NCBI GenBank assembly: GCA_963575745.1
Contig: CAUYUJ010003570.1
Coordinates: 1-64,000 of the forward strand
Direction: 5' to 3'
Length of the DNA stretch: 64,000 nucleotides
Origin: Prorocentrum cordatum
Lineage: Eukaryota > Sar > Dinophyceae > Prorocentrales > Prorocentraceae
Part shown: in pieces, positions 10,498 through 21,103 of the stretch
How the letters are laid out: each line of letters opens with the position of its first letter
Numbering within the stretch: the stretch's first letter is position 1
Translations under genes and position numbers: made by a program
The notes under the pieces: model-generated
What the model saw: the letters and a program-made list of their open reading frames with translations, nothing else
Databases searched by the model: none
Told to the model about the DNA's origin: nothing

Positions 10498-11983
10498 CTA
10501 CGGGGAGCGGGGGGGGAGGGCGCGATGGTCGACAGGAGGAGGTGGCGCTGGCCTCTGGCCAGGAGGGCTGGGGGTGCGCTGACAGGCTGGCTGGGTCCTG
10601 CTAGCCCTGGGCGCGCGGGTCCTCCCTGCCCCGCCATCGGGCGCGCATGTCCGTGTATCGATCGTCCCTCCTGGGGGGGTAACGCTTACCTTTTCTTTTC
10701 CAGTCCGCGTCCGTCCATGGGGCTTTCTGCTGGCCCCAGGAGTTCCACTCCTGCCCGTCCTGCCACTGGCTGGGGGTGGCAGAGCCGACGGCACCTGCCC
10801 ATCGGTCATGCACGGCCGCCGCAATGGCTGACCTGCCCTCTGCCGTCCATGGGGCGGGTCTACTGCTGCTGTCGGGGCCGCATTGAGCCTGCGCTCGGGA
10901 TTTGCGGTGCATGGGCTTCATGTGCTTGTCCTTGACTGACGACCAGTGGGCGCTGAGTCCCAGGTCGCTGTCCATCTTGTAGGCGTCATGCCCTGCGTCG
11001 TTCCAAGCCTGGAGGAAATCGTTGCACGACTCTACTGCGTTCAGTTTAGGGTCGTGTTGTTGGCTTCCGCAAAGCTAATGCCTCAGGGCAGCCCTCTTCA
11101 CCCATGCGGCCCAGATTCCATTGAACGCTCCTCCCAGCGTCTTCTGCAAACGTATTATATCATCCTGCACGGGTTCCCTCCTCTCAACGTCTGCATCTGA
11201 AACGGAGCACATGCACATGGGGATGCCTCCCATGGGGTCGTTTGGGTCTTCGCGGGGTGGCTGCATGGTCCTCGCGTCTTTCCAGGGCGCCTCGTAGATC
11301 TGCGCTCGCGCTGGGTCGCCTCTTGGGGATTTGGTGGCACAACCATCCCCGTCCTTGTTGTCTTCCCACGCGGGTCGCTGGCGGCCCTTGTCACCACTCG
11401 CGCGGCTGAGGGCGCGGTCGCCCCTAGCGCCGCTGATGCTCCAGGTTGAGCTGCTTGCTCTTTGTGGGCTGTCTCTCGCGCTCCCGACGTCACGGATAGC
11501 GTCCCGAGCAACGATTCGGTCGTATGGGGACCAGGCATCGGGCCTGCTGGGTGGGTCCTGGAAGAGGTTGAGGGGGTCAGGGCAATCCTCCTCTCCCTCG
11601 TCCGCCACGGGGGTTGGGCTGACCGCCAGGCTCGGGTCCTTGGCTGCGTCTGATTCGCTTTTCTTGTCTTCGTCCCCGTCCCAGTCGACCCCATCCGGTT
11701 CGCCTTCGCTTCTGCCTGCCTGGTTGGTTGGGCCTCTCCCCTCCGTCGGAGGGCCACGCCCCCCGTCTGCTCCTGTAGCGTGGGGGGTTGCTCTGGGAGC
11801 GCGGACAGAGGTGTCCTCCTGTACAAGTCTGAGGCTGTCTGCTGGGGGGGGGCAGCGGTTTCGTCTGCTCTGTTCAGCCAGGTTGCTGTTGGGGACTCGG
11901 CCGCCGCTGTGGAGCCTGTGTCTGCCTCGCGTGGGTCCCAGTGGGCCAGGGCGGCGATGGCGCCGTAGGCAAGGGCGGCGTGG
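10498..11983 (-). pseudogene. Helicase-family copy B: low-complexity distal tail
   Basis: The frame from copy B continues through AAILTEQRGQCPLRQ and an Ala/Thr/Glu-rich stretch, then shifts into an acidic segment (ADEGEEDCPDPLNLF), then RLQKTLGGAFNGIWAAW, and after another shift near 11075 into SCNDFLQAWNDAGHDAYKM and a basic Trp/Arg-rich end (about 10601-10700). It looks like the disordered C-terminus of the same large protein. At least two frame changes separate the blocks. No enzyme motif is visible. The copy A counterpart is missing beyond about 3590. Confidence 0.5.
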
Positions 11984-13119
11984 TCAATCCCCATGAGGAA
12001 TGTCAACAGTGTGCTGGTCCGCTGTCGGAGGGGGCACTGTCCTCTCTGCTCGGTCAGGATGGCAGCGTAGCCGCCCCACATGTCTTCGTACTCCCCGTTG
12101 GATTTTGTTAGGTGGTAGACCACTCGTGCCACCGCGGCCCGTTGCCCGTCCCATGGGATGTCGGGGGGGGTGACAGTCGTTCGGGATCGTATCCCCGTAG
12201 AGCATTCCCAGGAAAGGGGGCAGACGTGCCGGGGGCCACGACCCCTCGTCGGTCTTGTCCCCTGAGATCCGGGCACCGTGCTGCAGCACGAAATCAGCCC
12301 AACATTTGTAGACGGAGTGGTTCCATTCCAGCAGGTACTTCACCAAGGAGCATATGGGGCCGTCGGACTCCACCCCGGTGAGCCTGAAGGTGGAGTGGGT
12401 CGGTAGAACGGGGCACTCTGGCGGGGCAGCGTCGGGGAACAAGGATTTGATGTCGCGTGCAGCCTTGTCAGGCTCGCTGATTTCCCCTGCGCTGCTGTCC
12501 CGCGTGGCCGATTGCCTTGAATGCGTGTCCTTGGCCGCTGCATTGACGCCAGTTGGGGAGAGGTAGACACTGATGTCGTAGCTTTCCGCTTGCTCTTCTG
12601 CTGCTGCTGCGCCCTTGACTCGTGCGGTGGGGCATGCACTGGAGGAGTGTTGGTCCAGGATGCGGTCGAGCGTGCCGGGCGCCACGTTCCAGATGTGGAT
12701 GAGGCACCGTCTGCAGGCCCATCCTGCGTTCCACTGCTGCTGGGTCCAAAGCGTGGGCACGGCATCCCATTGCGGTAGCCCTGTCTCGGCGTTGTGCGGC
12801 GCTCCTGGCTCAGGGCTCCACATGAAGCAGCCACGGGCGGGACTGGTTGTCGACCACGCGAGCAGTGGCGACCCCGCGGGGCAGGTGTCGCACATGGCGG
12901 AGTAGGTGTTCGCGTGGTGCGAATCGGGCCCGAATCTGCCGTCGGACAGCTTGTGAGCTATATGGTGCCGACTTTCTGCGGCCTGTAGACGGGCGAGGTG
13001 TTCATGACAAGGTCACGTAGGCTGCAGGAAGACTGCGCTGTGTCTGACCGTCCGTGCCAAATTGGGAGCAGATCCAGGGGGGGGAGAGCGCGGGCTCTCC
13101 TCTTGTAGCGAGCCTCGTC
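11984..13119 (-). pseudogene. Helicase-family copy B: distal Cys-rich region
   Basis: The 11984-12895 frame aligns with copy A's Cys-rich end: CDTCPAGSPLLAW against CDFCPPYSPLLEW, then WNAGWACRRCLIHIWN. It also shares LVKYLLEWNHSVYKCW. Upstream, between 13119 and 12895, the frame is interrupted: an in-frame TAA follows QAYKRT, and a further TAG and frame change precede the CDTCP block. The paired cysteines again suggest zinc binding. Function is unknown. Confidence 0.6.
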
Positions 13120-14797
13120 TTAAGTGCGCTTGTACGCCTGTAGGCGCTGCTGGAGCGACTTCTTGTTGCTGCGGTCGTGCGTGGCTAGGGGAACCTCGAT
13201 GCCCTTTTTCTCCAGCGACTTGATCCAGTACTGCTCGCGGAGCCGCCTGCAGTTTTTGCCCTGCATGTACGCTTGGGAGCGGCTTTGCGCCAGAAGTTCC
13301 CTCGTGCCGTCGTCTTCCCAGGTGCCAGCTGTGTCTTTGAGTCCCGTGTTCGGGCAGCCGTCTCCGTCGCAGTCGAAGCTGCTGACGTGTTGCATGGCGT
13401 GGAACCTGTCATCACTTACCTTTGGTGGGGTGAGTGTTGTACCAGGGGCCGGGGATGCAGGGGAGTCTTCGTCGAGGCGCTTGTTGAACATGGCGATTCC
13501 TCCGCCGATGTATTCCAGGTCTGCCATTGAACCTGGGCAGCCGAGCCCGTCCTCGGACCCGCTGAGCTCCTTGTGCAGTGTGCAGATGGAACAATTTTCC
13601 TTGCTCAGGGAATTGATCGCGGTAGGCTTGACAATCTCCTCCAGGACCCTCATGGGGGCTTCCAGCGTGAACTCGTAGTCCAGCATCCCTGCCCAAGTGG
13701 TTGGGCACCCGTGGTTGGTCGAAACCTGGTGGTGGTGGGCATAGGTGGCGAGCGTGCTGATATGCTTGATAGTGTCCTCCATTTTCCCGTGGAGGGAGGA
13801 GAGGTCATCTAGGTCGAAGCCCCAGGCCCCTGAAAACTTGGTTCTGTCGTCTCTGTGGACCCCCTGCCAGGGGTAGCAGATGCCCATGGCTGCTTCGAAG
13901 ATGTCCCCGGCGCCCTCCGGGTGTGGGAACGGCCATAGCGTCGCTCGGGGCTCGCGCGGGGATCTCCATGGGGAGCCCGTCGCTGCTAAGGAGAGAGCGC
14001 CGTAGCTCCGAGTCGGTTTGTCCGGGGCGGAGCAGGGACTTCAGGTGCTGCATCCCTGGGTGTGCGCGGTGCCGCCTGCATTTCTCTGTCTCTTGGCTCC
14101 ATGCCTCTGGAAGCTGCTGTAGCACGTCAGGGGGAGTGCAGCGGCAGGTGCTCTTCGGGCGGTGGCTGGCGCCCTTCGCGACGGGTAAGGGGGGGGGGGG
14201 GGGGGGCGACGCCTCGGGGACCGCCAGGTGTGAGTTGGCCCAGGGGGTGCCCAACCCGAGGAACCAGACCAGGGCGGCCCACGTTAGGTTGTAGACCAGG
14301 TTGCTTGCGTCAATGCCCAGCTCGACGTCGCAGCAGAATCCCAGATGGCTCCATGCCTTGCGTTCGAGTCGGCCGGGCTGCCTTGGTGCGTCGGCTATGG
14401 AGAACTGGTGGGGGTGAAGCCCAGAGACGGTGTATAGTACAACTCCCATGGCGGGGTCCTCGACGAGCCTTTGCAGACTGTTTCGGATGGCGTCACCGAG
14501 GCAGTTCCACGATAACTCCGGGTCGAGTGGTGCTGCTATCCTGTCTGCAAAGTTCTTTTCCATGGAGGCACGAGTTTTCACGATCGCATTTTCGAGCCCC
14601 TGGATGACCTCGTCTCCAGTGTGCGAGGGCGATTCGGGGATCCATGTGGTGAGGTCTCGGATGGGATAGAATTCCTCGTCGACCGTGAGGGACCACCTGT
14701 TGCCTATGTCTCCCGCTTGTGAGAAGCGTACCCGAAGTTTGGCGAATCTTCCGTACTCAGAGAGCTCGCGGAGGCGCGAGCTCTCTGAGCCCGTCAC
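13120..14797 (-). pseudogene. Helicase-family copy B: C-terminal region, proximal part
   Basis: Two overlapping frames (14797-13805 and 13887-13120) together match copy A's ORF from its start: FADRIAAPLDPELSW, LVYNLTWAALVWFLGLGTPW, CRRHRAHPGMQHL, then CSICTLHKELSGSE and the NCRRLREQYW block. A frameshift falls near 13850. The frame crosses an 18-base homopolymer (G-run 14189-14206 on the plus strand) encoding poly-Pro that copy A lacks. Together with copy A this region defines a conserved but unnamed domain following the helicase. Confidence 0.65.
14756..14789. repeat. Perfect 15-bp inverted repeat with GAGG loop
   Basis: CTCAGAGAGCTCGCG, then GAGG, then CGCGAGCTCTCTGAG: a perfect 15-bp stem. 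It sits exactly where the helicase motif VI region (IGDG) gives way to the LRELSEYGR start of the C-terminal region, and reading changes frame there. Copy A has no such palindrome at the equivalent position. Confidence 0.95.
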
Positions 14798-16441
14798 CGA
14801 TGATGACCACGTTGCGGGTGGCGCGGGTGATTGCGACGTTCGCTCTGTTGGAATTGTCCATGAAGCCCCAGTCGTGCCAACAGTTACACCTGGTTGTCAG
14901 GAAGATGACCAGGTCGGCTTCGCCGCCCTGGCGGGAGTCAACAGTTGAGATGGTGAGCTAGCCGCTTGCAAGCTGTTCTTCAGCGATGCGTCGCAGACCG
15001 GGGAAGCTTAGGGAGACGCCAGTGAGCACTGAGCTGCGCTGCACGAAGACGCTGGCGTGGTCGCTGGTGTCGGTGGAGCGGTCTGGGGGGTGGATTGTGG
15101 GATCCTTGCCCGTGGCTGTTCCGTCTTTCCCTTTCCCTTTGCCCTTGGTCTCGGATTGCCCGAGGGCGCCGCTGACGCTGCGTACGCCTTGGGGCCATCC
15201 GTTCTCCAGAGTGGCGCACTGCAGCTGGTAGCCGACGACTGCCCGCACTGTGGTTCCATTTTGCATGGCAGGCAGGAGGGCCCGCACTATGTCCACCGTC
15301 TGCGCTGCCTCTGGTAGGTTGGCGCATCCTGCGTGTAGCCCCGATGTGACCTCCAAAGAGGGGTAGTCCACCAGTAGGAAGCGGCGCCGCTCCTCTGTGT
15401 GCTGATTCCCTGGGTCCAGGCCGCGCAACATGTGTTCCATGCCATCTTTGGTGGTGCCCTCTGCCTTTGCTAGGCTAGGCCCACGACTCTGGTGTCGCTC
15501 CAGGGGAGGAAGTCCCGCCATGGGAATGGGGGGAGCTGCTTGGTGTCGCCCACTAACGCTAGGTGTCCACCTGAGCGGATGACGCTGTCCAGGGACATGG
15601 CAGCCATTAGCTCGTTCGCCTGCCCCGCCTCGTCTATGATGAGTAGGGCGACTGGGGCAGCCTTCTTTAGTGCTTCCGCAGATTCGTGTGTGGCGATAAT
15701 TGTCTTGGCATCCTTGGGCAGCTGGGTCCTGAATGCGGGGAAGTCTTTGGAGGGTCCGCCTTCGCGTGGGAACCTGCCGTGGGCTGTGTGGTAGTGTCCT
15801 CCGGGGGTGAGCGCTGCCAGCTCCTTGGCTACTTTGAAGTCTTTGGCCAGGCGCGCGCACCTGGCTGGGAACCCTGAGAGGGGGCCCAACTTGTTGGCAT
15901 GGTGTGCGCAGATTAAGGCAAGCGCCGGCTGGTCTGCGGCCGTGTCGGAGCCTGCCGCCAGAGCGACTGACAGCCCTGCAGGGAGCGCGTTGGCCCAGGT
16001 GTCCATGGTGGCCACCGACAAAATTATCTTGCCGGTGCCGGGGGGTCCGTGCACGATTGTTACGTGGTGTAGGGTGGAGGCAGCGAGGGCTCTTGTGGCA
16101 TCGCGGTTGAGGCAGTGTCGATTGGCGCCTTCCTCGAGGGCCGTCTGCGGTGGTAGGTCCCTGGCACGCTGGAAGACCTGTCCAATGGCTTCGTCCACCT
16201 CTGCGTCAGAGAAGGGGGCGGCGGTCGGGGGCTCAGTGGGGGGGCTGGGTAGCGCTGAGACGGCGACAGTCGCGGGCCGGTCGTTGCTGGGGAAGCGTGC
16301 CTCAAGGGTGGCCGTGGCGCGTGCGAGTAGGGTTTGTCCACACTGGGCTGCGTTGCGTACGCTGTTGGCCAGGGCCTTGTCCTTCTTGTCGGCCGTGCGA
16401 AAGGTGAGGAGGTAGGTGATGATGTCCATGGGGGGTCCCAA
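14790..16441 (-). pseudogene. Helicase-family copy B: UPF1-like SF1 helicase core with internal deletion
   Basis: Walker A reads HGPPGTGKI at about 16025-16051, Walker B LLIIDEAGQ at 15620-15646 and motif III VGDTKQLPP at 15527-15553. After a frame change, LLVDYPSLEV follows, and after an in-frame TAG (14958-14960), TVDSRQGGEAD (motif V) and NVAITRAT (motif VI). This is the UPF1/DNA2-type motif set. Two lesions matter. The residue after the Walker A lysine is Ile instead of the invariant Thr/Ser. About 70 residues including the YRMHP block, present in copy A, are missing between QLPP and FPWRDFLPW. The protein could not work as a normal helicase. Confidence 0.85.
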
Positions 16442-17198
16442 TTAGGTCGCGCGGGCCTGCTGCAGCCTGTAGATCTCAGCGATTGCGGTGGAGATCAGGC
16501 GAAACTGGAGCATAGAGGGGGCCCTGTCCATTCTGTGCCACGATTGGCCCACGTAGGTGGGCCTTGCGATCCTGTTGTCCGCGTGGAACTCCCCAGATTT
16601 TCCAGCGTCGCACACTGCAATGCATTCGTTGCTGGGCAACCTCGAGCCCAGTCTGAGCCCCAGCTCCTGGCAGTCATTCGAGGGGATCGTGCCTCCGAGG
16701 TCTGGTGGCCAAGGTAGCTCGACTGAGGCGACCTGGTCCACTGCCGGGCTTGTGATGCTGAGGAGTAGCATGCGCGCATCCTGCCCCGCGTCCTGGCCTT
16801 TGAGGAGGATCCTGATCACTTGAGGCCAGTGCAAGTGAAACAGCACTTTCCCGACCTGGGTGGGGAACGCGCTCCTCAGCTTGAAGCGGTCGAGGATGTC
16901 ACATTATGAGTTCTCGTTGGTGGGGGTGACTGCCACGCCTACAGCGCAGCTCAGCCTCCTCTCGAGATCAGTCCTGGCCTTGGTTGAGCTGTCCCAAACC
17001 GTCTCGGTCGATGCCATGCAGTCGGCACAGGCCAACCTGTCGAGGTTTCCCAGTGCTGTGGGAGGTGGGCGCCCTCTCTGATTGCCCCCAAGGGGATGTG
17101 CAGACGAAGCTGGGCGGCTCCGCTGTTGGCGGGGACGGAGTGCAGCTGTCTGACGGCATCGGCGGCGGCCACGGCTGACGACTCTAGCGAAACCTTCC
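16442..17198 (-). pseudogene. Helicase-family copy B: region N-terminal to the helicase
   Basis: The 16442-16846 frame is continuous with the helicase frame except for a TAA at 16442-16444 and contains a hydrophobic VLFHLHWPQVIRILL segment and a C-x-x-Q-E-L-G-like region. Upstream, after another in-frame TAA near 16905, comes RRLSCAVGVAVTPTNENS, then a further frame change. No family is recognised. It links the zinc finger to the helicase in an apparently single large protein. Confidence 0.5.
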
Positions 17199-17972
17199 TT
17201 ATCTCCACTGGGGGTGTGCCGCGCAGGCTGCGCTGCTCCATGCTCTCGTTTGCTTCGACTCGGGACCTGTCAGCGGCTTCCTGAGAGGAGGCCCTGCCGG
17301 AGGCGTTGGGTCTGCTGTCCCCTGCGTCGCGTCTGGCTGCGTTGAATAGGTGATGTGTGGAGGCAAGGCCGGGGGTGCCCCAGACGCTGGGCCCCGCCCT
17401 CGACGCTCTTCCCCAAGCCCACCTCGGCTGTGAGGGAGGGCGTGTGTCCCTGGAATGAGTTGTGCCAGTGGGGGTGACGAAGTCGTGGCTGTCGTCCCTG
17501 TAGGGGGAATTGACTGGCACATGCCTGGCACATGCTCCCAGTCGTCGGGGAACGTCCACCCGGGGAGGTGGGCCTGCCCATGAGTCACGTCCGGCGCTGG
17601 CGTCTTCCATCCGCCCCAACGGAATCTGCTGATCTTGCAGTTGTGTACGTGGTCGTTCTCCGACCCATTTGTCATGGCCCAGAGGTTGCCAGGTGAGGTG
17701 GACTCCCGAGGGTCTGGCCATCCGTTGGCCCACTGCTTGTTGCCTTCGTTCCAGTGCTCCCACGTTAGAAGGTGCTCCTTGCCGCCGCAAAGCTTCTGGC
17801 AGAGCTCGCACCACCAGCACCATTCGCCGTTGAAGTGTGCCCAGCGGAGCCAGGGGCATTTTCGCGCGCGGAAAGGTAGGAGATCTCCCGCTGGGGCGGG
17901 GCCGTCTGCCCTGCAGGCAGTGGGTGAGGGCCAACGCGCCAACGGTCCTTGGATGCACTTCTTCCTTGGCAT
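17199..17972 (-). pseudogene. Helicase-family copy B: N-terminal C2H2-like zinc finger region
   Basis: The 257-codon frame contains WCELCQKLCGGKEHLLTWEH, with Cys55, Cys58, His67 and His73 spaced C-x2-C-x8-H-x5-H, like a matrin/U1-type C2H2 finger that often binds RNA. Trp residues surround it (WAHFNGEWCWW). The remainder is Pro/Gly/Thr-rich and probably disordered. The frame starts near 17972 (MPRKKC) and a frame change is needed to continue into the next region. The finger assignment rests on spacing alone. Confidence 0.55.
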
Positions 17973-18239
17973 AGTTGGGGGGGGTCGCAGCTGACCGCCG
18001 CTGGACTACCTGGAAAGTTGGGGGTCGCGAGCCGCTGCAGGGGGGGGCCCTGGTCGGCGGAGCGATCGATCGATCAGCGGCCAGGGGCGAGGGGGAGAGG
18101 AGGGGAGGAGGACGGAGGGTTTTCCAAATGGAAAGCGGCGCCGGCACAAGCCGACGGATCGCACAGGTCAGTATCATGACCAATAATGGCAGGGAAGTGC
18201 GCGGGAGGGGCAGAGGTGGTGTCTGCCCACTGGATGTGT

Positions 18240-18856
18240 GTACGAACGGTGGTGTCGCCCGCGCTGAGTAGGGCATCGGCCCAATAGACTCCGATGGTGG
18301 CCAGGCTGTCTGCTGCCTTGTTCAGCCGTCGCCTGACCGCCTGTCATGTGAGTACCCAGCTTGTGCTCTCCGCTTGTCCGAGGGCGTCCTCCATTTGCTC
18401 GGCCAAGTGTAGTCTCTGGTATCTGGCTGTGCCGGCCCCGCATCGGATGGCGGCTCAGTTGTCTCCAACGACCATGGCAACCCGGAAGGGGGCCTCTGAG
18501 GTGGGGTAGCAGGGCTAGGCCCGCGCGACAGCCGGCAACCTCCGCCATTTGTGCGCTACTGCAATTGGGGAGGGCAACGATGGCTACCGCCATCACTTTG
18601 GGGGTCCTGTGGCTGGGTCATGGTGCCACAGGAGAGCGCCTGCCCCTGAGACCTCGGTGCGGCCATCGATACTCCGGGCGCCGCCGTCGAAGGTGACCTC
18701 ATATGGCCATGGGGTGCTGTTGGTATCTGGGAAGGAGGAGCTTCGGACGGTGACCTCATCCCCTGGTTCCAGGTCTGTGTTCGCAGTCAGCGTTGTGGAG
18801 TGGGGTTGTTGTCGGTTCTGGGGCAGGGGGGCCAGCCCTGTCCGGGCGGCATCCAC
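18240..18856 (-). pseudogene. Broken RNase H domain upstream of copy B
   Basis: The four acidic positions of a type 1 RNase H fold can be read in order across two frames: VTFDGGAR (Asp at about 18686-18688), AQMAEVAGCRAGLALL (Glu), VVGDN (Asp) and RRRLNKAADSLAT (Asp, the usual N-x-x-A-D-x-L-A end). RNase H cleaves the RNA strand of RNA:DNA hybrids and accompanies many reverse transcriptases. Here it is broken by a one-base frame change after TGPPK, a TGA directly after GDN and another TGA after WVLT. It is followed on the same strand by the zinc finger and the helicase. No reverse transcriptase was seen upstream. Confidence 0.6.
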
Positions 18857-19560
18857 CCTGCACGCATCTGTGGGGCCTGAATGATCGCCAGCTTATCCCC
18901 TGCGCGATGGTGCCTGCTGACCACCGGAAGCCTGCGCACCTCTCCTCCCGTGGCCGGGTCGGCGACGAAGAAATGTGTTCCAGGGCAAGTCTCAGGGCAA
19001 GCGGGGGGCGCAGCCAAAAGCAGCTGAACACTGGGGTCAATGAGGGGTGTCAGAGCACAATCCAGTAAGAGGCAGACCACTGGTGTGCGTTCACGGGGCT
19101 GACATCCACCAGCCGGTAGCCTGCGCGCTTACATCGTACCCGACTCACGCAGTTTGGGGGCGCAACGATGCAATTGCACAGGCGAGGGCTGTGGCTGTGG
19201 CTGCGCCGAGAAAAACGAAACGAACGTGGACCGCAGAAGGCTGAACCACTCGATGCGGGGCCGATCACTTTGACGAAGCCAATCACCATGTGCATGGCGG
19301 ACAGCCACACCCACTCAATACCTGTCACGCTGCCCGTGCAGAAGCCGGATACCTCCGACGCCAGGGCGGACCGATGGCTGGGAGCTGTAGGACCGCCGTT
19401 CCCAGGGCAGGTCTCAGGGCAGACGCGCTCCTGCGGCCGGCGCAATGTGACGGCGCTGGTGGGCAGGGGGGGGCGCAGCCAAAGCCGCTGAACGCGAGTG
19501 CGGAGGAGGGGGGCGAGGAGGGGGGGAAGGGGGCGCAGCCAAAAGCCGCTGCGGCGGCGG
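18857..19560. other. GC-rich stretch upstream of the RNase H fragment
   Basis: The minus strand holds a peptide-like island (CPETCPGTHFFVADPATGGEVRR split over frames) that may be an N-terminal part of the RNase H gene. The CCAGGGCAxGTCTCAGGGCA string occurs at 18983 and 19411, followed each time by GGGGGCGCAGCCAAA, so the area is also repetitive. No confident gene. Confidence 0.35.
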
Positions 19561-19800
19561 ACCCGGGACCAGCGGCGGCCCCCCAGGGAGCCTGGCGCCA
19601 GGCAGGATGCAAGCCACAGGAGAATCCGCGGGACACGCAGTCCGTTCACACTACAGCCGCTGAGACCACACTTCCAATCGCACAGGGGGTGCAGCCAACA
19701 GCCGCAGAGCTCACGCTTTCATCCGCGCTGAGTGTGTCAGCGTCGGAGGCGCCTCTTGGGGGGGTACATGTGCCTCCGCTGCCCTGCTGGTGCCGCTGAA
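19561..19800. repeat. Dispersed ~230-bp repeat, copy 1
   Basis: The block with GACCAGCGGCGGCCCCCCAG, CACAGGAGAATCCGCGGGAC and CAGTCCGTTCACACTACAGC recurs at 20655-20885 with only a few changes. Both copies are preceded by GGGGGCGCAGCCAAAAGCCG at variable distance. Confidence 0.85.
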
Positions 19801-20240
19801 GGGGGGGTTTGTTAGTGTGAGCTGCACACTGATCACTGCAAGCTACCGCCTCTCGATTCGCCTCTGGGACGTCATCATCTGACAACGATGCGGGGGGTGG
19901 TATCGTGACCTCTGCCTCATTTCCTCTGCCCTGCGGGGTGCTGTTGCTACTGCTGCAGCCCTGCTGCTGCTGCTGCAACAGCTGCTGCTGGGTCCTGTTG
20001 CTGCAGCAGCTGCTGCTGCGGCTGTTGCTGCAGCTGCTGCTGCTGCTGCCCTGCTGCTGCGGCTGCTGCTGCTGCTGCTGCCCAGCTGCTGCGGCTGCTG
20101 CGGCAGCTGCAGCCCTGCTGCTGCTGCTGCAGCTCTGCTGGTGTCTGCAGCTCTCCTCTGTGTGCTGCCCACCTCCCTGCTCGAGGCACTTCCTCTCCTT
20201 TCGTTTGCCCTGCTGGTGCTGCTGAAGGGGGGGGTGCTAG
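19801..20240. repeat. Repeat R, copy 1, with embedded CTG microsatellite
   Basis: The unit runs from TGCTGAAGGGGGGG through CACTGATCACTGCAAGCTAC and GACGTCATCATCTGACAACG into a long GCT/CTG array, and ends CTCCCTGCTCGAGGCA-CTTCCTCTCC-TGCTGGTGCTGCTGAAGGGG. The same unit recurs at 22190-22540 and in shortened form at 22541-22670. The CTG arrays read poly-Ala, poly-Gln or poly-Ser on the minus strand and poly-Leu/Cys on the plus. Confidence 0.85.
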
Positions 20241-20654
20241 TGTGGGCGGCGCAAGATTAAAATGGGGGGTGGCCGGCGGCCGCGCTGCCGCCGGTGACGA
20301 CCTATCCAAGGGCGGGGGCGTCTTGGCGGGGGGGCGCCGTGCCACTGCGAGACGAACGCGCCTGTCCCCGTGAAGGGTGGACAGGGCGCGGCTAGCGTGG
20401 CCTCCGTGCCTCACACAGGGCACCCATGCAGTGCACCTCTTGTCCAACGGTCCATTGTTGTTCCTCCTCGGCCTCCTGCAAAGGGGGGGGGGCGCAGCCA
20501 AAAGCCGCTGAACGCAAGTGCACGGTGGGGGGTGGGGAGCTGCAGGGACATCCCGGCAGTGCGCCGGCGCGCGTGGACCACGCTGGAGAGGGCGGTGCCA
20601 CCGCCACCGCTGACCGCCAGAAACGGGATGCAAGAGTACCAGAGCCACAGAGGG

Positions 20655-20885
20655 CGGACCGGGACCAGCGGCGGCCCCCCAGGGAGCCTGGCGCCAGGAT
20701 GCAAGCCACAGGAGAACCCGCGGGACACGCAGTCCGTTCACACTACAGCCGCTGAGACCACACTTCCAATCACACAGGGGGTGCAGCCAACAGCCGCAGA
20801 GCTCGCACTCTCATCCGCACTGAGTGTGCCAGCGTCGAAGGCGCCTCCTGGGGGGGTACATGCGCCTCCGCCTCTACTCACAGCG
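20655..20885. repeat. Dispersed ~230-bp repeat, copy 2
   Basis: Second copy of the 19561-19800 block, differing by scattered substitutions and a short deletion (CAGGATGC for CAGGCAGGATGC). Similarity ends near ACATGCGCCTCCGCC, just before the point where copy 1 enters repeat R. From 20886 to 21100 I see no gene; a CACAGCGCTGCAAC string occurs twice. Confidence 0.85.
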
Positions 20886-21103
20886 CTGCAACTGTGACAG
20901 TGGGCGCCGAGACGACGGGCACGATTTGAAGGAAGGGGTGCCTGCGAGAGCCCCAACAGAGATAGGAAGGGCCCCCGTCCCTGCTCACAGCGCTGCAACG
21001 ATGGCTGGGAGCGCCGAGAAGTAGACGAGGCGTGCGCGGGGGGAGGGCGGAGGGTGCATCCCTTCCGCAGGCCGCGTTTTGCGGGGCAGCAGCGGGCCTG
21101 CCG

